The notes under the pieces were generated by a model that was given only the letters and a program-made list of their open reading frames with translations, was not told the origin of the DNA and made no database searches. A DNA stretch of 64,000 nt from Chryseobacterium bernardetii (GTDB lineage: Bacteria > Bacteroidota > Bacteroidia > Flavobacteriales > Weeksellaceae): assembly GCF_003815975.1 (NCBI RefSeq), contig NZ_CP033932.1, positions 3,825,501-3,889,500 on the forward strand, given 5' to 3'. How positions within the stretch are numbered: position 1 is the stretch's first letter; the number at the start of each line of letters is the position of its first letter. Positions 8,201-18,092 of the stretch are shown here, in pieces. Both the position numbers and the translations under genes were made by a program.

Positions 8201-9226
8201 ATGAACACAATCAGTATCAATACCTTAGTAAGAGAGAATATTTTAAAATTAAAACCTTATATAAGCTTCAGGGATCATAATGAATTTAGTGAACCTACCT
8301 ATCTGGATGCTAATGAAAGCCCTTTTGGAGAATGGAACCGCTATCCGGATTCTACCCAGAAAAAGCTTAAAAACAGCCTGGCTGAGCTTAGAAAACTTTC
8401 TCCTTCACAAATAGCTATAGGAAACGGAAGTGATGAACTGATCGATTTGATTATTAAAATTTTCTGTGAGCCTAAAAAAGATGCCATCCTGATGATGAAT
8501 CCTTCTTTCGCCATGTATGGTTTTTATGCTGCTATTAATGAAAACAAAGTTTTGCAACTTGATTTGGATGAAAATTTTGAGATTATAAAGGAAGATTTTC
8601 TACAAATAATTAAAGAAGAGCCTATAAAGGTTTTCTTTTTATGTTCCCCGAATAATCCAACCGGGAACAGCATTGAGGACATTGAATTCTACGTTCAGAA
8701 CTTTAACGGAATTGTTGTGGTAGACGAAGCTTATATTGAATTCTCCGGAAAGAAATCAAGTCTGGAACTTTTGGCTCAGTATCCTAACCTGATCGTTCTG
8801 CAAACCTTTTCGAAAGCCTGGGGCATTGCTGGGGCAAGGGTAGGTGTTGCATACGCTTCTGATGAGATTATCCGGTTAATCAATACAGTGAAGGCACCTT
8901 ACAATGTTAATGCATTAAGTCAGGAACTGGTTTTGAATGCCCTTGAAGATGAAAGCAGGTTAAAGGATAATGTGCGTGGTATTATCAAAGAACGAACTTG
9001 GTTACAGGACCAGTTTGAAGGTATTGAATGCATTGTGAAAGTATTTCCAACGGATGCTAATTTCTTTTTGATTAAGTTAAATGATAGTAACGGGGTATAT
9101 GCAAAGATGTTGGAACAGGAAATTTTAACAAGCAGAAGGGATCCTGCTATTCCGGGATGCATCAGGATAAATGTAGGAACCCGCCGGGAAAATGAAAAAT
9201 TAATTAATCTTTTAAAAAACATTTAG
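8201..9226 (+). CDS. hisC: Histidinol-phosphate aminotransferase
   Basis: A PLP-dependent fold type I aminotransferase that converts imidazole-acetol phosphate to histidinol phosphate with glutamate as donor. In the 341-residue protein, the Schiff-base lysine is K205 in [15 protein letters not shown]. The SPNNPTGN segment (about 149-156) and [10 protein letters not shown] (D175, Y178) bind the cofactor. It starts one base after hisD and its TAG shares a base with the GTG just before the hisB start. Confidence 0.97.
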   Translation: MNTISINTLVRENILKLKPYISFRDHNEFSEPTYLDANESPFGEWNRYPDSTQKKLKNSLAELRKLSPSQIAIGNGSDELIDLIIKIFCEPKKDAILMMNPSFAMYGFYAAINENKVLQLDLDENFEIIKEDFLQIIKEEPIKVFFLCSPNNPTGNSIEDIEFYVQNFNGIVVVDEAYIEFSGKKSSLELLAQYPNLIVLQTFSKAWGIAGARVGVAYASDEIIRLINTVKAPYNVNALSQELVLNALEDESRLKDNVRGIIKERTWLQDQFEGIECIVKVFPTDANFFLIKLNDSNGVYAKMLEQEILTSRRDPAIPGCIRINVGTRRENEKLINLLKNI

Positions 9227-9228
9227 TG

Positions 9229-10323
9229 ATGAAAAAAGTATTGTTTATCGATCGCGATGGTACCCTTATCATTGAACCTCCCACTGATTTTCAGGTAGAT
9301 TCACTGGAAAAGCTTGAATTTTATCCCGGTGTTTTCCAAAACCTTTCAAAAATTGCCAATGAACTGGATTATGAGCTGGTAATGGTAACTAACCAGGATG
9401 GGTTGGGAACAGAAAGCTTTCCTTCTGAAGATTTTATTGTGCCTCATGAAAAAATGCTTAAGGCTTTTGAAAATGAAGGCATCATTTTCAGTGATATTTT
9501 GATAGATAAAAGCTTTGAAAGTGAAAATTTACCTACGAGAAAGCCTGGAACAGGGATGATGTCAAAATACATCTATGGTGATTATGATCTGGAAAGTTCC
9601 TATGTAATTGGTGATCGAGGTACGGATGTTCAACTTGCTAAGAATTTGGGTTCTAAGTCTATTTTCCTTAACCAAAGCTTTAATAAAGACGCAGACCTTA
9701 CCACCACAAGCTGGAATGAGATTTACCAGTTCTTAAAATCCGGAATGAGGAAAGCCAGAGTCTACAGAAAGACCAATGAAACAGAAATAGAAATTGAAGT
9801 GAACATTGATGGAAAAGGCCAGTCTGAAATTTCAACCGGACTTCACTTTTTTGATCATATGCTGGATCAGATTGCCAGACACGGAAATATGGATCTTAAG
9901 ATCAAAGTAAACGGAGACCTTCAGGTAGATGAACATCACACCGTTGAAGATACAGGAATTGTTCTGGGAGAAGCTATTTTAAAAGCATTGGGGAAGAAAA
10001 AAGGAATTGAAAGATATGGTTTTCTGCTTCCGATGGATGATTGTCTCTCACAGGTGGCCATTGATTTCGGTGGCAGATCCTGGCTGGTTTGGGATGCTGA
10101 ATTCAAAAGAGAAAAAATAGGAGATGTTCCTACAGAAATGTTCTTCCATTTCTTTAAATCTTTTACAGATTCTTCAAAAACGAATTTAAATATTAAAGCA
10201 GAAGGTGAGAATGAGCACCACAAGATAGAATCCATCTTCAAAGCTTTTGCAAAAGCAGTGAAAATGGCAGTTAATCAATCGGATGCCAGCTATAATTTAC
10301 CTTCAACCAAAGGAAGTTTATAA
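9229..10323 (+). CDS. hisB: Bifunctional histidinol-phosphatase / imidazoleglycerol-phosphate dehydratase
   Basis: A fused enzyme for two pathway steps. The N-terminal ~165 residues are a HAD-type histidinol-phosphatase ([10 protein letters not shown] nucleophile motif, [18 protein letters not shown]). The rest is imidazoleglycerol-phosphate dehydratase with the metal-binding clusters [14 protein letters not shown] and [10 protein letters not shown] and a late [16 protein letters not shown] chose ATG at 9229; a GTG three bases earlier overlaps the hisC stop and is less likely. The fusion matches the gammaproteobacterial arrangement and is also common in Bacteroidota. Length 364 residues. Confidence 0.96.
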   Translation: MKKVLFIDRDGTLIIEPPTDFQVDSLEKLEFYPGVFQNLSKIANELDYELVMVTNQDGLGTESFPSEDFIVPHEKMLKAFENEGIIFSDILIDKSFESENLPTRKPGTGMMSKYIYGDYDLESSYVIGDRGTDVQLAKNLGSKSIFLNQSFNKDADLTTTSWNEIYQFLKSGMRKARVYRKTNETEIEIEVNIDGKGQSEISTGLHFFDHMLDQIARHGNMDLKIKVNGDLQVDEHHTVEDTGIVLGEAILKALGKKKGIERYGFLLPMDDCLSQVAIDFGGRSWLVWDAEFKREKIGDVPTEMFFHFFKSFTDSSKTNLNIKAEGENEHHKIESIFKAFAKAVKMAVNQSDASYNLPSTKGSL

Positions 10324-10324
10324 T

Positions 10325-10906
10325 ATGATTGCAATAATAAAATACAACGGAGGCAACGTAAGCTCCGTGCAGAATGCTTTAAACAGACTGAACATCAGCT
10401 CAGTTATTACAGATGATCCTGAACTTATCCTTAAAGCAGATAAAGTAATTTTTCCCGGTGTAGGTGAAGCATCTTCAACAATGAAACTCCTAAAGGAAAA
10501 AGAGTTGGATTTACTTATTCCTACATTGAAGCAGCCTGTATTGGGAATATGCCTGGGAATGCAGCTGATGTGTAAAGGAAATGAGGAAGGAGAAACGGAA
10601 GGAATGGGCATTTTTGATATCAGTGTTAAAAGATTTCCGCCGCTGGAACTTGTTCCTCATATGGGATGGAACACCTTTTCAGGCCACAAATCTTCATTGT
10701 TTTCCGGAATAGAAACTGAAAATGATGTGTATTTTGTTCACAGCTATTATTGTGAACTGTCTGAGTATACCACTTCGGTCTGTGATTATATTCTTCCGTT
10801 CAGTGCCTCACTGCAGAAAGATAATTTTTATGCGGTTCAGTTTCACCCGGAAAAATCGGGAAGTGTTGGCAGTCAGATATTAAGTAACTTTATAAACTTG
10901 TCATGA
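10325..10906 (+). CDS. hisH: Imidazole glycerol phosphate synthase, glutamine amidotransferase subunit
   Basis: HisH hydrolyses glutamine and passes ammonia to HisF. I set the start at ATG 10325, one base after the hisB stop. The open frame extends 14 codons upstream into hisB, but homologues begin at [11 protein letters not shown]. The 193-residue class I amidotransferase domain has the nucleophile C76 in GICLGMQLM and the His/Glu pair in VQFHPEKSG near the C terminus. It overlaps hisA by 1-4 bases. Confidence 0.96.
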   Translation: MIAIIKYNGGNVSSVQNALNRLNISSVITDDPELILKADKVIFPGVGEASSTMKLLKEKELDLLIPTLKQPVLGICLGMQLMCKGNEEGETEGMGIFDISVKRFPPLELVPHMGWNTFSGHKSSLFSGIETENDVYFVHSYYCELSEYTTSVCDYILPFSASLQKDNFYAVQFHPEKSGSVGSQILSNFINLS

Positions 10907-11628
10907 TGAAGATTATTCCAGCTATTGATATTATTGATGGAAAATGTGTACGTTTATCCAAAGGAGATTACAGCACCAAAAAAATATACAATGAAGACCC
11001 TTTAGAAGTAGCCCGGGAGTTTGAAGACTTTGGCATTCAGTTTCTTCATCTGGTGGATCTTGATGGCGCAAAATCAAAACATATTGTAAACCAGAAAGTG
11101 CTTGAAAATATTGCAAAATCTACTTCATTACATATTGATTTTGGAGGAGGGTTAAAAACCTCAGAGGATATTGAGACGGCTTTTAATTCGGGTGCCAAGC
11201 AGATTACACTGGGAAGTATTGCAGTGCAGGATCCGGATTTTTGTTTCAAAATGATTGGAAAATATGGTCCGGAGAAAATTATTCTGGGAGCCGACTGTGA
11301 GAACAGAAAGATTAAAACTTCTGGCTGGCTGGAAGAAAGTGATAATGATATCATTGATTTTATTCTTGAATACCAGAACAAAGGAATACAAAGCACAATA
11401 TGTACAGATATTTCAAAAGATGGAATGCTGGAAGGTCCTTCAACAGGTCTTTATATTGAAATTTTACATAAAACATCATTACATCTGGTAGCCAGTGGCG
11501 GTATTTCGGGTATTAATGATGTATATAAAATGAAAGAGATCGGATGTTCGGGAACCATTATAGGAAAGGCTATTTATGAAGGAAAAATAAGCCTGCAACA
11601 ACTTCAAAATTTTATTGAGAATGCTTAA
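10903..11628 (+). CDS. hisA: ProFAR isomerase (phosphoribosylformimino-5-aminoimidazole carboxamide ribotide isomerase)
   Basis: HisA opens the ribose of ProFAR in an Amadori rearrangement. The 241-residue TIM barrel shows [15 protein letters not shown] (first catalytic Asp), [27 protein letters not shown] (second catalytic Asp) and the phosphate-binding VASGGIS. Two consecutive ATGs at 10903 and 10906 both overlap the hisH stop; either may be used. It shares the half-barrel repeat with HisF. Confidence 0.97.
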   Translation: MMKIIPAIDIIDGKCVRLSKGDYSTKKIYNEDPLEVAREFEDFGIQFLHLVDLDGAKSKHIVNQKVLENIAKSTSLHIDFGGGLKTSEDIETAFNSGAKQITLGSIAVQDPDFCFKMIGKYGPEKIILGADCENRKIKTSGWLEESDNDIIDFILEYQNKGIQSTICTDISKDGMLEGPSTGLYIEILHKTSLHLVASGGISGINDVYKMKEIGCSGTIIGKAIYEGKISLQQLQNFIENA

Positions 11629-12373
11629 AAAAAGAATTATTCCATGCCTGGATATTAAGGACGGAAATACTGTAAAAGGAATCAATTTTGAGGATCTGAA
11701 AAATGCCGGAGATCCTGTAGAATTAGCAAAAAAATATGAACTGGAGGGCGCTGATGAGCTTGTCTTTCTCGATATAACAGCCACCATTGAAAACAGGAAA
11801 ACCTTTGTAGAACTGGTACGGAAAATTGCTCAGGAATTGAGTATTCCATTTACTGTTGGTGGCGGTATCGCCTCTGTTGAAGATGTCAGAAAGCTATTGG
11901 AAGCAGGGGCTGATAAAATAAGCATCAATTCTTCTGCAGTAAAAGATCCGAAACTTATCTCCGAACTGTCCAGTGAATTCGGAAGTCAGTGTATTGTAGT
12001 GGCTATAGACACTAAAAAAGTGGGTTCAACCAATCTGGTTCATATCAAAGGGGGAAGAGAAGCCACAGAACTTGAAACATTGGAGTGGGCAAGAAGGGCA
12101 GAAGCCTTGGGTGCCGGTGAAATTCTTTTAACCTCTATGGATGGAGACGGTACTAAAAATGGGTTTGATCTTGGCATTACAAAACTGGTTTCAGAAAGAA
12201 TAACAATTCCTGTTATTGCTTCCGGTGGTGCCGGGTCCACAGATGATTTTGTTAAAGTATTCAATGAAACCAAGGCTACAGGTGCTTTGGCAGCCAGTGT
12301 ATTCCATTTTAACGAAATAAGAATTCAGGATTTAAAACAACAATTAAAAACTCAAAAAATAGAAGTACGATGA
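11621..12373 (+). CDS. hisF: Imidazole glycerol phosphate synthase, cyclase subunit
   Basis: HisF joins ammonia from HisH to PRFAR to give imidazole glycerol phosphate and AICAR. The 250-residue TIM barrel has [15 protein letters not shown] (catalytic Asp11), FTVGGGI, and [15 protein letters not shown] (second catalytic Asp) with VIASGGAG. I start it at ATG 11621, since homologues begin [15 protein letters not shown] two codons earlier is in frame. It overlaps hisA by 8 bases and hisIE by 4. Confidence 0.97.
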   Translation: MLKKRIIPCLDIKDGNTVKGINFEDLKNAGDPVELAKKYELEGADELVFLDITATIENRKTFVELVRKIAQELSIPFTVGGGIASVEDVRKLLEAGADKISINSSAVKDPKLISELSSEFGSQCIVVAIDTKKVGSTNLVHIKGGREATELETLEWARRAEALGAGEILLTSMDGDGTKNGFDLGITKLVSERITIPVIASGGAGSTDDFVKVFNETKATGALAASVFHFNEIRIQDLKQQLKTQKIEVR

Positions 12374-12957
12374 AAATAGATTTTAATAAAGACAAAGGGC
12401 TTGTTCCGGTAGTAATTCAGGATAACCGGACATTGCAGGTTCTGATGCTCGGCTATATGAATGAGGAAGCTTTTGAAAAGACCAAAAAAGAAAAAATAGT
12501 TACCTTTTTCAGCCGTTCCAAAAACAGGCTCTGGACAAAAGGAGAAGAGTCAGGTAACTTTTTAGCTGTAAAAAGTATTGATATAGACTGCGACCAGGAT
12601 ACCATACTGATTAAAGTTATTCCCACCCATGTAGTATGCCATACGGGAAGTTTCAGTTGCTTCGGGGAAAAGGATACCAAAGGCTTTTTATATGAGTTAG
12701 AGGAAAAAATATCTCAAAGAATTGACAGTAAGACAGAAGATTCTTATACCTATTCACTGTATCAGAGGGGAATTAATAAAATGGCTCAGAAAGTAGGAGA
12801 AGAGGCTGTAGAACTGGTTATTGAAGCTAAAGACAATAACGATTTGCTCTTTAAAAATGAAGCAGCTGATCTCTTATACCACCTACTCATTCTGTTAAAA
12901 GCAAAAGGATTTTCGCTGGAAGATATAGAAGAAGTTCTGCTGAGCAGAGACAAGTAA
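12370..12957 (+). CDS. hisI: Bifunctional phosphoribosyl-AMP cyclohydrolase / phosphoribosyl-ATP pyrophosphatase
   Basis: A HisIE fusion performing steps 2 and 3 of the pathway. The N-terminal ~105 residues are the cyclohydrolase with metal-binding [13 protein letters not shown] and [11 protein letters not shown]. The C-terminal ~85 residues are the alpha-helical pyrophosphatase with [14 protein letters not shown] and [13 protein letters not shown], whose Glu/Asp residues bind Mg. Length 195 is typical. It overlaps hisF by 4 bases and ends the operon at a strong terminator. Confidence 0.96.
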   Translation: MKIDFNKDKGLVPVVIQDNRTLQVLMLGYMNEEAFEKTKKEKIVTFFSRSKNRLWTKGEESGNFLAVKSIDIDCDQDTILIKVIPTHVVCHTGSFSCFGEKDTKGFLYELEEKISQRIDSKTEDSYTYSLYQRGINKMAQKVGEEAVELVIEAKDNNDLLFKNEAADLLYHLLILLKAKGFSLEDIEEVLLSRDK

Positions 12958-12986
12958 ACCTTTGAAATTTTTTCAAAGGTTTTTTT
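12956..12986 (+). terminator. his operon terminator
   Basis: A 12-bp perfect stem, AAACCTTTGAAA/TTTCAAAGGTTT with a 3-base loop, is followed by a T run. It begins within the hisI stop codon. Confidence 0.9.
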
Positions 12987-13118
12987 ATTTGAAAAATTAA
13001 CACGCCAAGTTCTGTCGCAATGCTTCTGTAGATTTACATCATCAGTAAGAAATCACTTAAACGCGATGAAATTTCCTGATGTTTTAAAATATTTTATATT
13101 AAATCACATTAATATGAC

Positions 13119-13146
13119 TTGTATAAATAAAAAAAAGCTAAATTTG
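13119..13146 (+). promoter_or_regulatory. Promoter of the RHS accessory operon
   Basis: TTG at 13119-13121 and TAAATTTG at 13139-13146 are 17 bases apart, matching the Bacteroidota consensus. They lie 45 bases before the first gene of the three-gene secreted cluster. Confidence 0.7.
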
Positions 13147-13190
13147 GGCAGAATTTTAAAAGCTAATTACTCACTCAAAAAAACACGGGA

Positions 13191-14731
13191 ATGAAAAAGA
13201 TTTATCTTAGTGCATGTACTGTATGCACCATCCTTGGGCTCTCTGCCCAGGAAGTTCTGTGGCAGAAAGATATCAGATCCTCTACCCAGGATTTTCTAAG
13301 CCAGGTTACCACTACCATCGATCAGCAGTATCTTATTACGGGAAGCTCCATACAGAGCGATAAACTTCAGCAGGGAAGCAAACAGAACAACGGTTACGAT
13401 TTCATCTGGTTAAGCTTAACCAGCAGGGAGAAGAAGTCTGGGAAAAATATTTCTCCGGGAACAATCACGATTATTTATCTTCTACGGTAAGCACCCAGGA
13501 GGGTGGATTTTTAATTTCCGGCACCTCATTTTCAGGGAAAGGTTTAGATAAAAAAGAGGATTCCAAAGGCGGTTCAGACATCTGGCTCATCAGAATCAAT
13601 GAATTCGGGGATGAATTATGGCAGAAAACGTTGGGAACCTCCTCGGATGAAGAAGCCAGAGCAGTAATTCAAAGTACAGATTTAGGCTTTTTTGTAGCTG
13701 GCAACGTACAAAACTCTTCTAAAGGTTATGGTTCTAAAGATGTTTGGATTGTAAGACTTGACAAGGACGGAAAAGAATTATCCCAGCTGACTTTAGGCGG
13801 AAAAGGCTTAGATGAAGTAGAGAAAATGATTCCTACCCGTGATGGCGGAGCTTTATTAGGTATCTATTCCAGAAGCTCTGTAAGTAGTTCAAAGAAAACT
13901 GAAAACTTCGGTGAAGGTGATTACTGGATCGTTAAGCTGGATAAAAACGGAAAGGTAGAATGGGAAAAGAACTTTGGCGGTAAAGGAGACGACCATGTAA
14001 GAACACTGGCTTTAACAGCAAACGGCTATATCATTGGTGGCGAATCCAGGTCTGAAAGATCAGGGAATAAAACGGTAGGTATCCAGGAAGGAACAGACCT
14101 TTGGCTGATTGCCCTTAACGAAAGAGGCGATGAACATTGGCAGAAATCCTACAATTTCAAAAACCGTGATATCCTGATGGGAATGAGCGTGATTCATTCT
14201 TCGGACGATACATCTTCAAAAGGAATTTTACTAGGCGGCTATACCCAGGCAGAAGGCAGAATAGAAAAAGATGATGAGACTTTCTGGATGCTGTACATTG
14301 ATGGCAACGGAAATGAACAGTGGAGAAAGTATGTGGCCGGAGAATCCAGGCAGAAAGAAGAAAGGCTTTCAGACTTGAAATTAAACAGGGACGGTTCTAT
14401 TGTTTTAGCAGGAACCAGTGCCAAGGAACTGGGGAAAGAAAACTGGAAGATCGTAAAGCTTGGTGACAAACAGGTGAATGACCTGATTGAAAAATATGAC
14501 ATTAAGATCTATCCAAACCCTGTAATAGAGTATGCGTATGTGGAAATTGGCTTTGATTTCAAAGAAGCTGATATTATGCTTTATGATATGGGCGGAAGAC
14601 AGCTTCAGAACTTTAAAACTAAGAACAAAGTGACTAAGTTGAGTACCCAGGCTTTAATACAGGGCGCTTATTTAGTGACCATAAAAACGGATAATAATAA
14701 AACAGCGAATGCAAAGCTGATTAAGAAATAA
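13191..14731 (+). pseudogene. Secreted beta-propeller-like protein with T9SS sorting tail, frameshifted
   Basis: Read in one frame this gene starts MKKIYLSACTVCTILGLSAQ (signal peptide) but runs out of frame and stops at 13490. A second frame resumes at about 13406 without any stop and continues to 14731. Joining them gives a protein of about 513 residues with repeated blades (GSDIWLIRINEFGDELWQK, KDVWIVRLDKDGKE, DYWIVKLDKNGKVEWEKNF) and a C-terminal type A sorting domain (IKIYPNPVIEYAYVEI ... GAYLVTIKT) for export by T9SS. The break is at about 13401-13408: one extra base there restores continuous coding. No homopolymer is present, so it is either a real indel or a sequencing error. It is the first gene of the RHS operon, six bases before the next ATG. 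Confidence 0.8.
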
Positions 14732-14736
14732 ATACC

Positions 14737-17700
14737 ATGAAAAAAGCAATTATAACTTTAGGAACAATTTTATTATTTACTACAGCTGTTCCTGCTCAAT
14801 ATGTCCCTAAAATTTTACCGCCTTCACCTAATGCAACCTCGATAGCAAAGTTCGTTGAAAGTCCGGTTTCTTACTATCGTGGTACAGCAAATATTAATAT
14901 ACCATTATTTAATATAGATACAGGTGATATTCCTTTGAATGTATCTATACAGTATGATACGAAAGGAATCAGAGTGGCAGAAATCTCTTCTTCAGTTGGA
15001 GCTGGCTGGAGTTTATTAACTGGAGGATTGATTACCAGGCAGATAAGACAACGACCTGATGAATATAGTAAGGGGTATTTAACTTATTCTTACAATTCAG
15101 ATTTTGAAAATAACACTGTTTTGAGACATCAACTGGGAGATGAAAATGCATCTTACGCAGACTCTCCTACACCGGTGGATGAGGATCCGGATATGTTTTT
15201 TATTAATTTTCTTGGAAAATCAGCCAAATTTATCATCGACAATGTTACTAAAAAAGCTGTGACCCAAAGTTTTGATGACTGGAAAATAGATATCGATTAC
15301 GAGAATCCATTAGACGGTAACTACAGAATTAATAGGATTATTATTACTGATGAAACTGGAAATCAATATTTCTTTGGTCAGGACATTTCCAAACTCAATT
15401 CTGCTTATGATATTGTTACTTCTGTAAGTTCGGGACTGATAGCCCCTATTTCGGAACCCCCTACATATCAGGAAAATAGCTATAGAACTGCCTGGCATTT
15501 AAAAGAAGTCAAAACTCTAAAGAATAACTATCTGTTTAATTATACTTCGGAGCAGGTAACCACCTATTCAAAAACAGATATCAATAAAGGAGATTATATA
15601 GGTGCTATATCTTTAGCTACTACAAGAACAACACAGCAGGTTCTTCAAAATATTATTTTTCCTGAAGGAAGTCTGGATTTTATATACAGTTCTTCTGAAC
15701 GTGAAGATTTAGAGGGGGGTAAAGCCTTAAATGCTTTGATATTAAAAGATAATAAGGGGGAACAAATGAAGAAAATATCATTTGTCCAAAGTTATCACTC
15801 TGGTAATCATAATAATATTCATCCTTTAGTATTGCAAAAAGACTTGAGATCAGATAAAAGATTATTTTTAAATCAGGTTAATGAACTGGATAAGAATGAT
15901 AATATTCTTTCGTCTTATAAACTTGAGTATAATTCCATGGAACTTCCTAATCGACATTCCAATTCCATTGATTATTGGGGATATTATAATGGTAAATCTA
16001 ATAGTATGAATATTTTTACCGATGTAAAAGATGGGAATAGAGATGTATATTCGGCCTATACTGAAGCAGGAATTTTAACGAAAATAATTTATCCTACTGG
16101 AGGCAGTGAAAATTTTTATTATGAAGATAATAATGTTTTGATTCCTACATATTTTTCAAATTTTATATTATCCAACCCCTCACGAATTTTATATGATGAC
16201 AAAGTAACAGCACTTGCAAAAGCTCCTGATAATTTTGTACTGAATAATGGAAGTGCTACTATCGGTAAATATATAAAGGTTTTTGATATTCCTAATGTTT
16301 ATGGGAATAAATTTTCATTTACTGCTATGTTGGGAGTTGGCTGTACTTCTGTAGAAACATCAGATTGTAAAACGAAAGTAAGGCTGTACAGGATTGATAA
16401 GAATACAGGAGCTATTTTAGCAAGCTATACAATTACTCAGGGCAATAATGTTGAGCTGGTAAATCCTCCTTTTGAAAGTGGAAAATATAGATTGGAAGTT
16501 TCTAATCCTAGCTTTACCCTAAATGATTCTCAAAATTATGAGACCAATCCTTTTTCAGTGGCATTAAGATGGAAAGAGTATAAACCCGACATTCCTATAA
16601 ACAGTTTTGTAGGTGGAGGGAGGAGAATCTCCAGAATTGAAGTAAATGATAACGGAAAAATTACCAAAAGAAAATATACTTACACTTTACCTAATGGAAC
16701 AACATCAGGAAAATTGCTAGGAATTCCTGATTACATGTGCATTATAAAAAAATATGGGAATCTTACTATGATAGCAGGCCAGATTCAAAATAGAATACAG
16801 CCCATGTCAAGCTTCAATAATGCCGGGCAGGTAGGGTATTCCCAAGTTACAGAAACCTTTTCATCAGGTGATGATTCGGTATTATGGTCTAAAAAATATA
16901 ATTTTACAAACTATCCGGATGGTGGTCAATACTATAAATTTCCTTATCACCTTCCAGATGATATGGATTGGGCAAGAGGGCTGAATCTAAACACAACAAT
17001 GTATGATTCCGAAGGGAAAACAGTAGAATTATTAGAAAATAAATATAATTTTTCAGATGAACAGTTCTTTCCATATAGGTTTTACAGAACATTTAATGGT
17101 GATGTGGGTACAAATGCTCCGTATACGGAATTAACTCCATTGCCTCCGGCACAGGCGCCTTCCAGTTATCTTTTATCTCACAATATTAAAAGTATTCCAA
17201 TATATAAATGGGGGAATTACCTCAATGGCCCTCTCGATTCATCAACTTTATTCAATTATGATATTTACAGAACATCTTTTTTTTATGGAGGTATGATACG
17301 TAATTATCAAAAAATAAAAACAGAATATGTAAATGGGATAGCTGTTAAAAAAATGTATATTGATATAGCAAAAGAAAGTCTTAATCATCATCAGGTAACC
17401 TCTGAGAATACTATTTACTCAGATGGTACGAGCCAGGAAACCTCCTACCAATATGCCCATGAAAAAGGAAACATAAAATTGATCAATGCCAATATGATAG
17501 GTATTCCTTTAGAGACAACTGTTATCAGAAAACAGAATGCTAATGATCCTAATGGAAAAATCATTTCAAAAACAGAAACAAAATATGATAATCCATCGAA
17601 CTTATTCCCAAGTTCTGTTGTATCCACTGATTTACAAAATGTTGTATCTACTGAAGTGAGTTACGACAAATATGATAGTAAAGGAAATCTTCAGCAGTAT

Positions 17701-18087
17701 ACCACTAAAGATGGAGTTTCAACGGTAATCATCTGGGGATATAACGGCACCCGGCCTATTGCCAAGATTGAAAATGCAAAACTGGAGAACATTGGGCAGT
17801 CATTCATAGACAGTATTGTGAATGCCTCTAATACAGATGCAGCCGCAGAAAGGAATAATGATGAAACTACGCTGTTAAATGCATTTAAAACTTTTAAAGA
17901 CAATTTATCCGGCTATCAGATCACTACCTACACCTATGATCCATTAATCGGAGTGAGAAGTATTACCCCGCCATCCGGCATCAGGGAAGTTTATCTTTAT
18001 GATGATGCGGGCAGATTAAAAGAAATCAGAGAGCAAAACAACACCGGAAAATTATTAAAAGAATTTAACTACCATTACAAAAACTAA
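14737..18087 (+). CDS. Large secreted SpvB/YD-repeat-like protein of an RHS operon
   Basis: An 1116-residue protein with an N-terminal signal peptide (ending around TTAVPAQ, residue 21). Residues ~30-110 resemble the start of SpvB/TcB-type and YD-repeat proteins: INIPLFNIDTGDIPLNVSIQYD, then VGAGWSLLTGGLITRQ followed by RPDE. The C-terminal ~150 residues carry YD-like units (YDKYDSKGNLQQYTTKDG, YDDAGRLKEIREQNN). There is no RHS core and no sorting tail. The stop lies five bases before the RHS gene. In RHS and Tc toxins such segments build the hollow shell around a toxin tail, so this protein may be a companion shell component; that role is inference. The middle of the protein is not recognised. 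Confidence 0.7.
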   Translation: MKKAIITLGTILLFTTAVPAQYVPKILPPSPNATSIAKFVESPVSYYRGTANINIPLFNIDTGDIPLNVSIQYDTKGIRVAEISSSVGAGWSLLTGGLITRQIRQRPDEYSKGYLTYSYNSDFENNTVLRHQLGDENASYADSPTPVDEDPDMFFINFLGKSAKFIIDNVTKKAVTQSFDDWKIDIDYENPLDGNYRINRIIITDETGNQYFFGQDISKLNSAYDIVTSVSSGLIAPISEPPTYQENSYRTAWHLKEVKTLKNNYLFNYTSEQVTTYSKTDINKGDYIGAISLATTRTTQQVLQNIIFPEGSLDFIYSSSEREDLEGGKALNALILKDNKGEQMKKISFVQSYHSGNHNNIHPLVLQKDLRSDKRLFLNQVNELDKNDNILSSYKLEYNSMELPNRHSNSIDYWGYYNGKSNSMNIFTDVKDGNRDVYSAYTEAGILTKIIYPTGGSENFYYEDNNVLIPTYFSNFILSNPSRILYDDKVTALAKAPDNFVLNNGSATIGKYIKVFDIPNVYGNKFSFTAMLGVGCTSVETSDCKTKVRLYRIDKNTGAILASYTITQGNNVELVNPPFESGKYRLEVSNPSFTLNDSQNYETNPFSVALRWKEYKPDIPINSFVGGGRRISRIEVNDNGKITKRKYTYTLPNGTTSGKLLGIPDYMCIIKKYGNLTMIAGQIQNRIQPMSSFNNAGQVGYSQVTETFSSGDDSVLWSKKYNFTNYPDGGQYYKFPYHLPDDMDWARGLNLNTTMYDSEGKTVELLENKYNFSDEQFFPYRFYRTFNGDVGTNAPYTELTPLPPAQAPSSYLLSHNIKSIPIYKWGNYLNGPLDSSTLFNYDIYRTSFFYGGMIRNYQKIKTEYVNGIAVKKMYIDIAKESLNHHQVTSENTIYSDGTSQETSYQYAHEKGNIKLINANMIGIPLETTVIRKQNANDPNGKIISKTETKYDNPSNLFPSSVVSTDLQNVVSTEVSYDKYDSKGNLQQYTTKDGVSTVIIWGYNGTRPIAKIENAKLENIGQSFIDSIVNASNTDAAAERNNDETTLLNAFKTFKDNLSGYQITTYTYDPLIGVRSITPPSGIREVYLYDDAGRLKEIREQNNTGKLLKEFNYHYKN

Positions 18088-18092
18088 CAACG

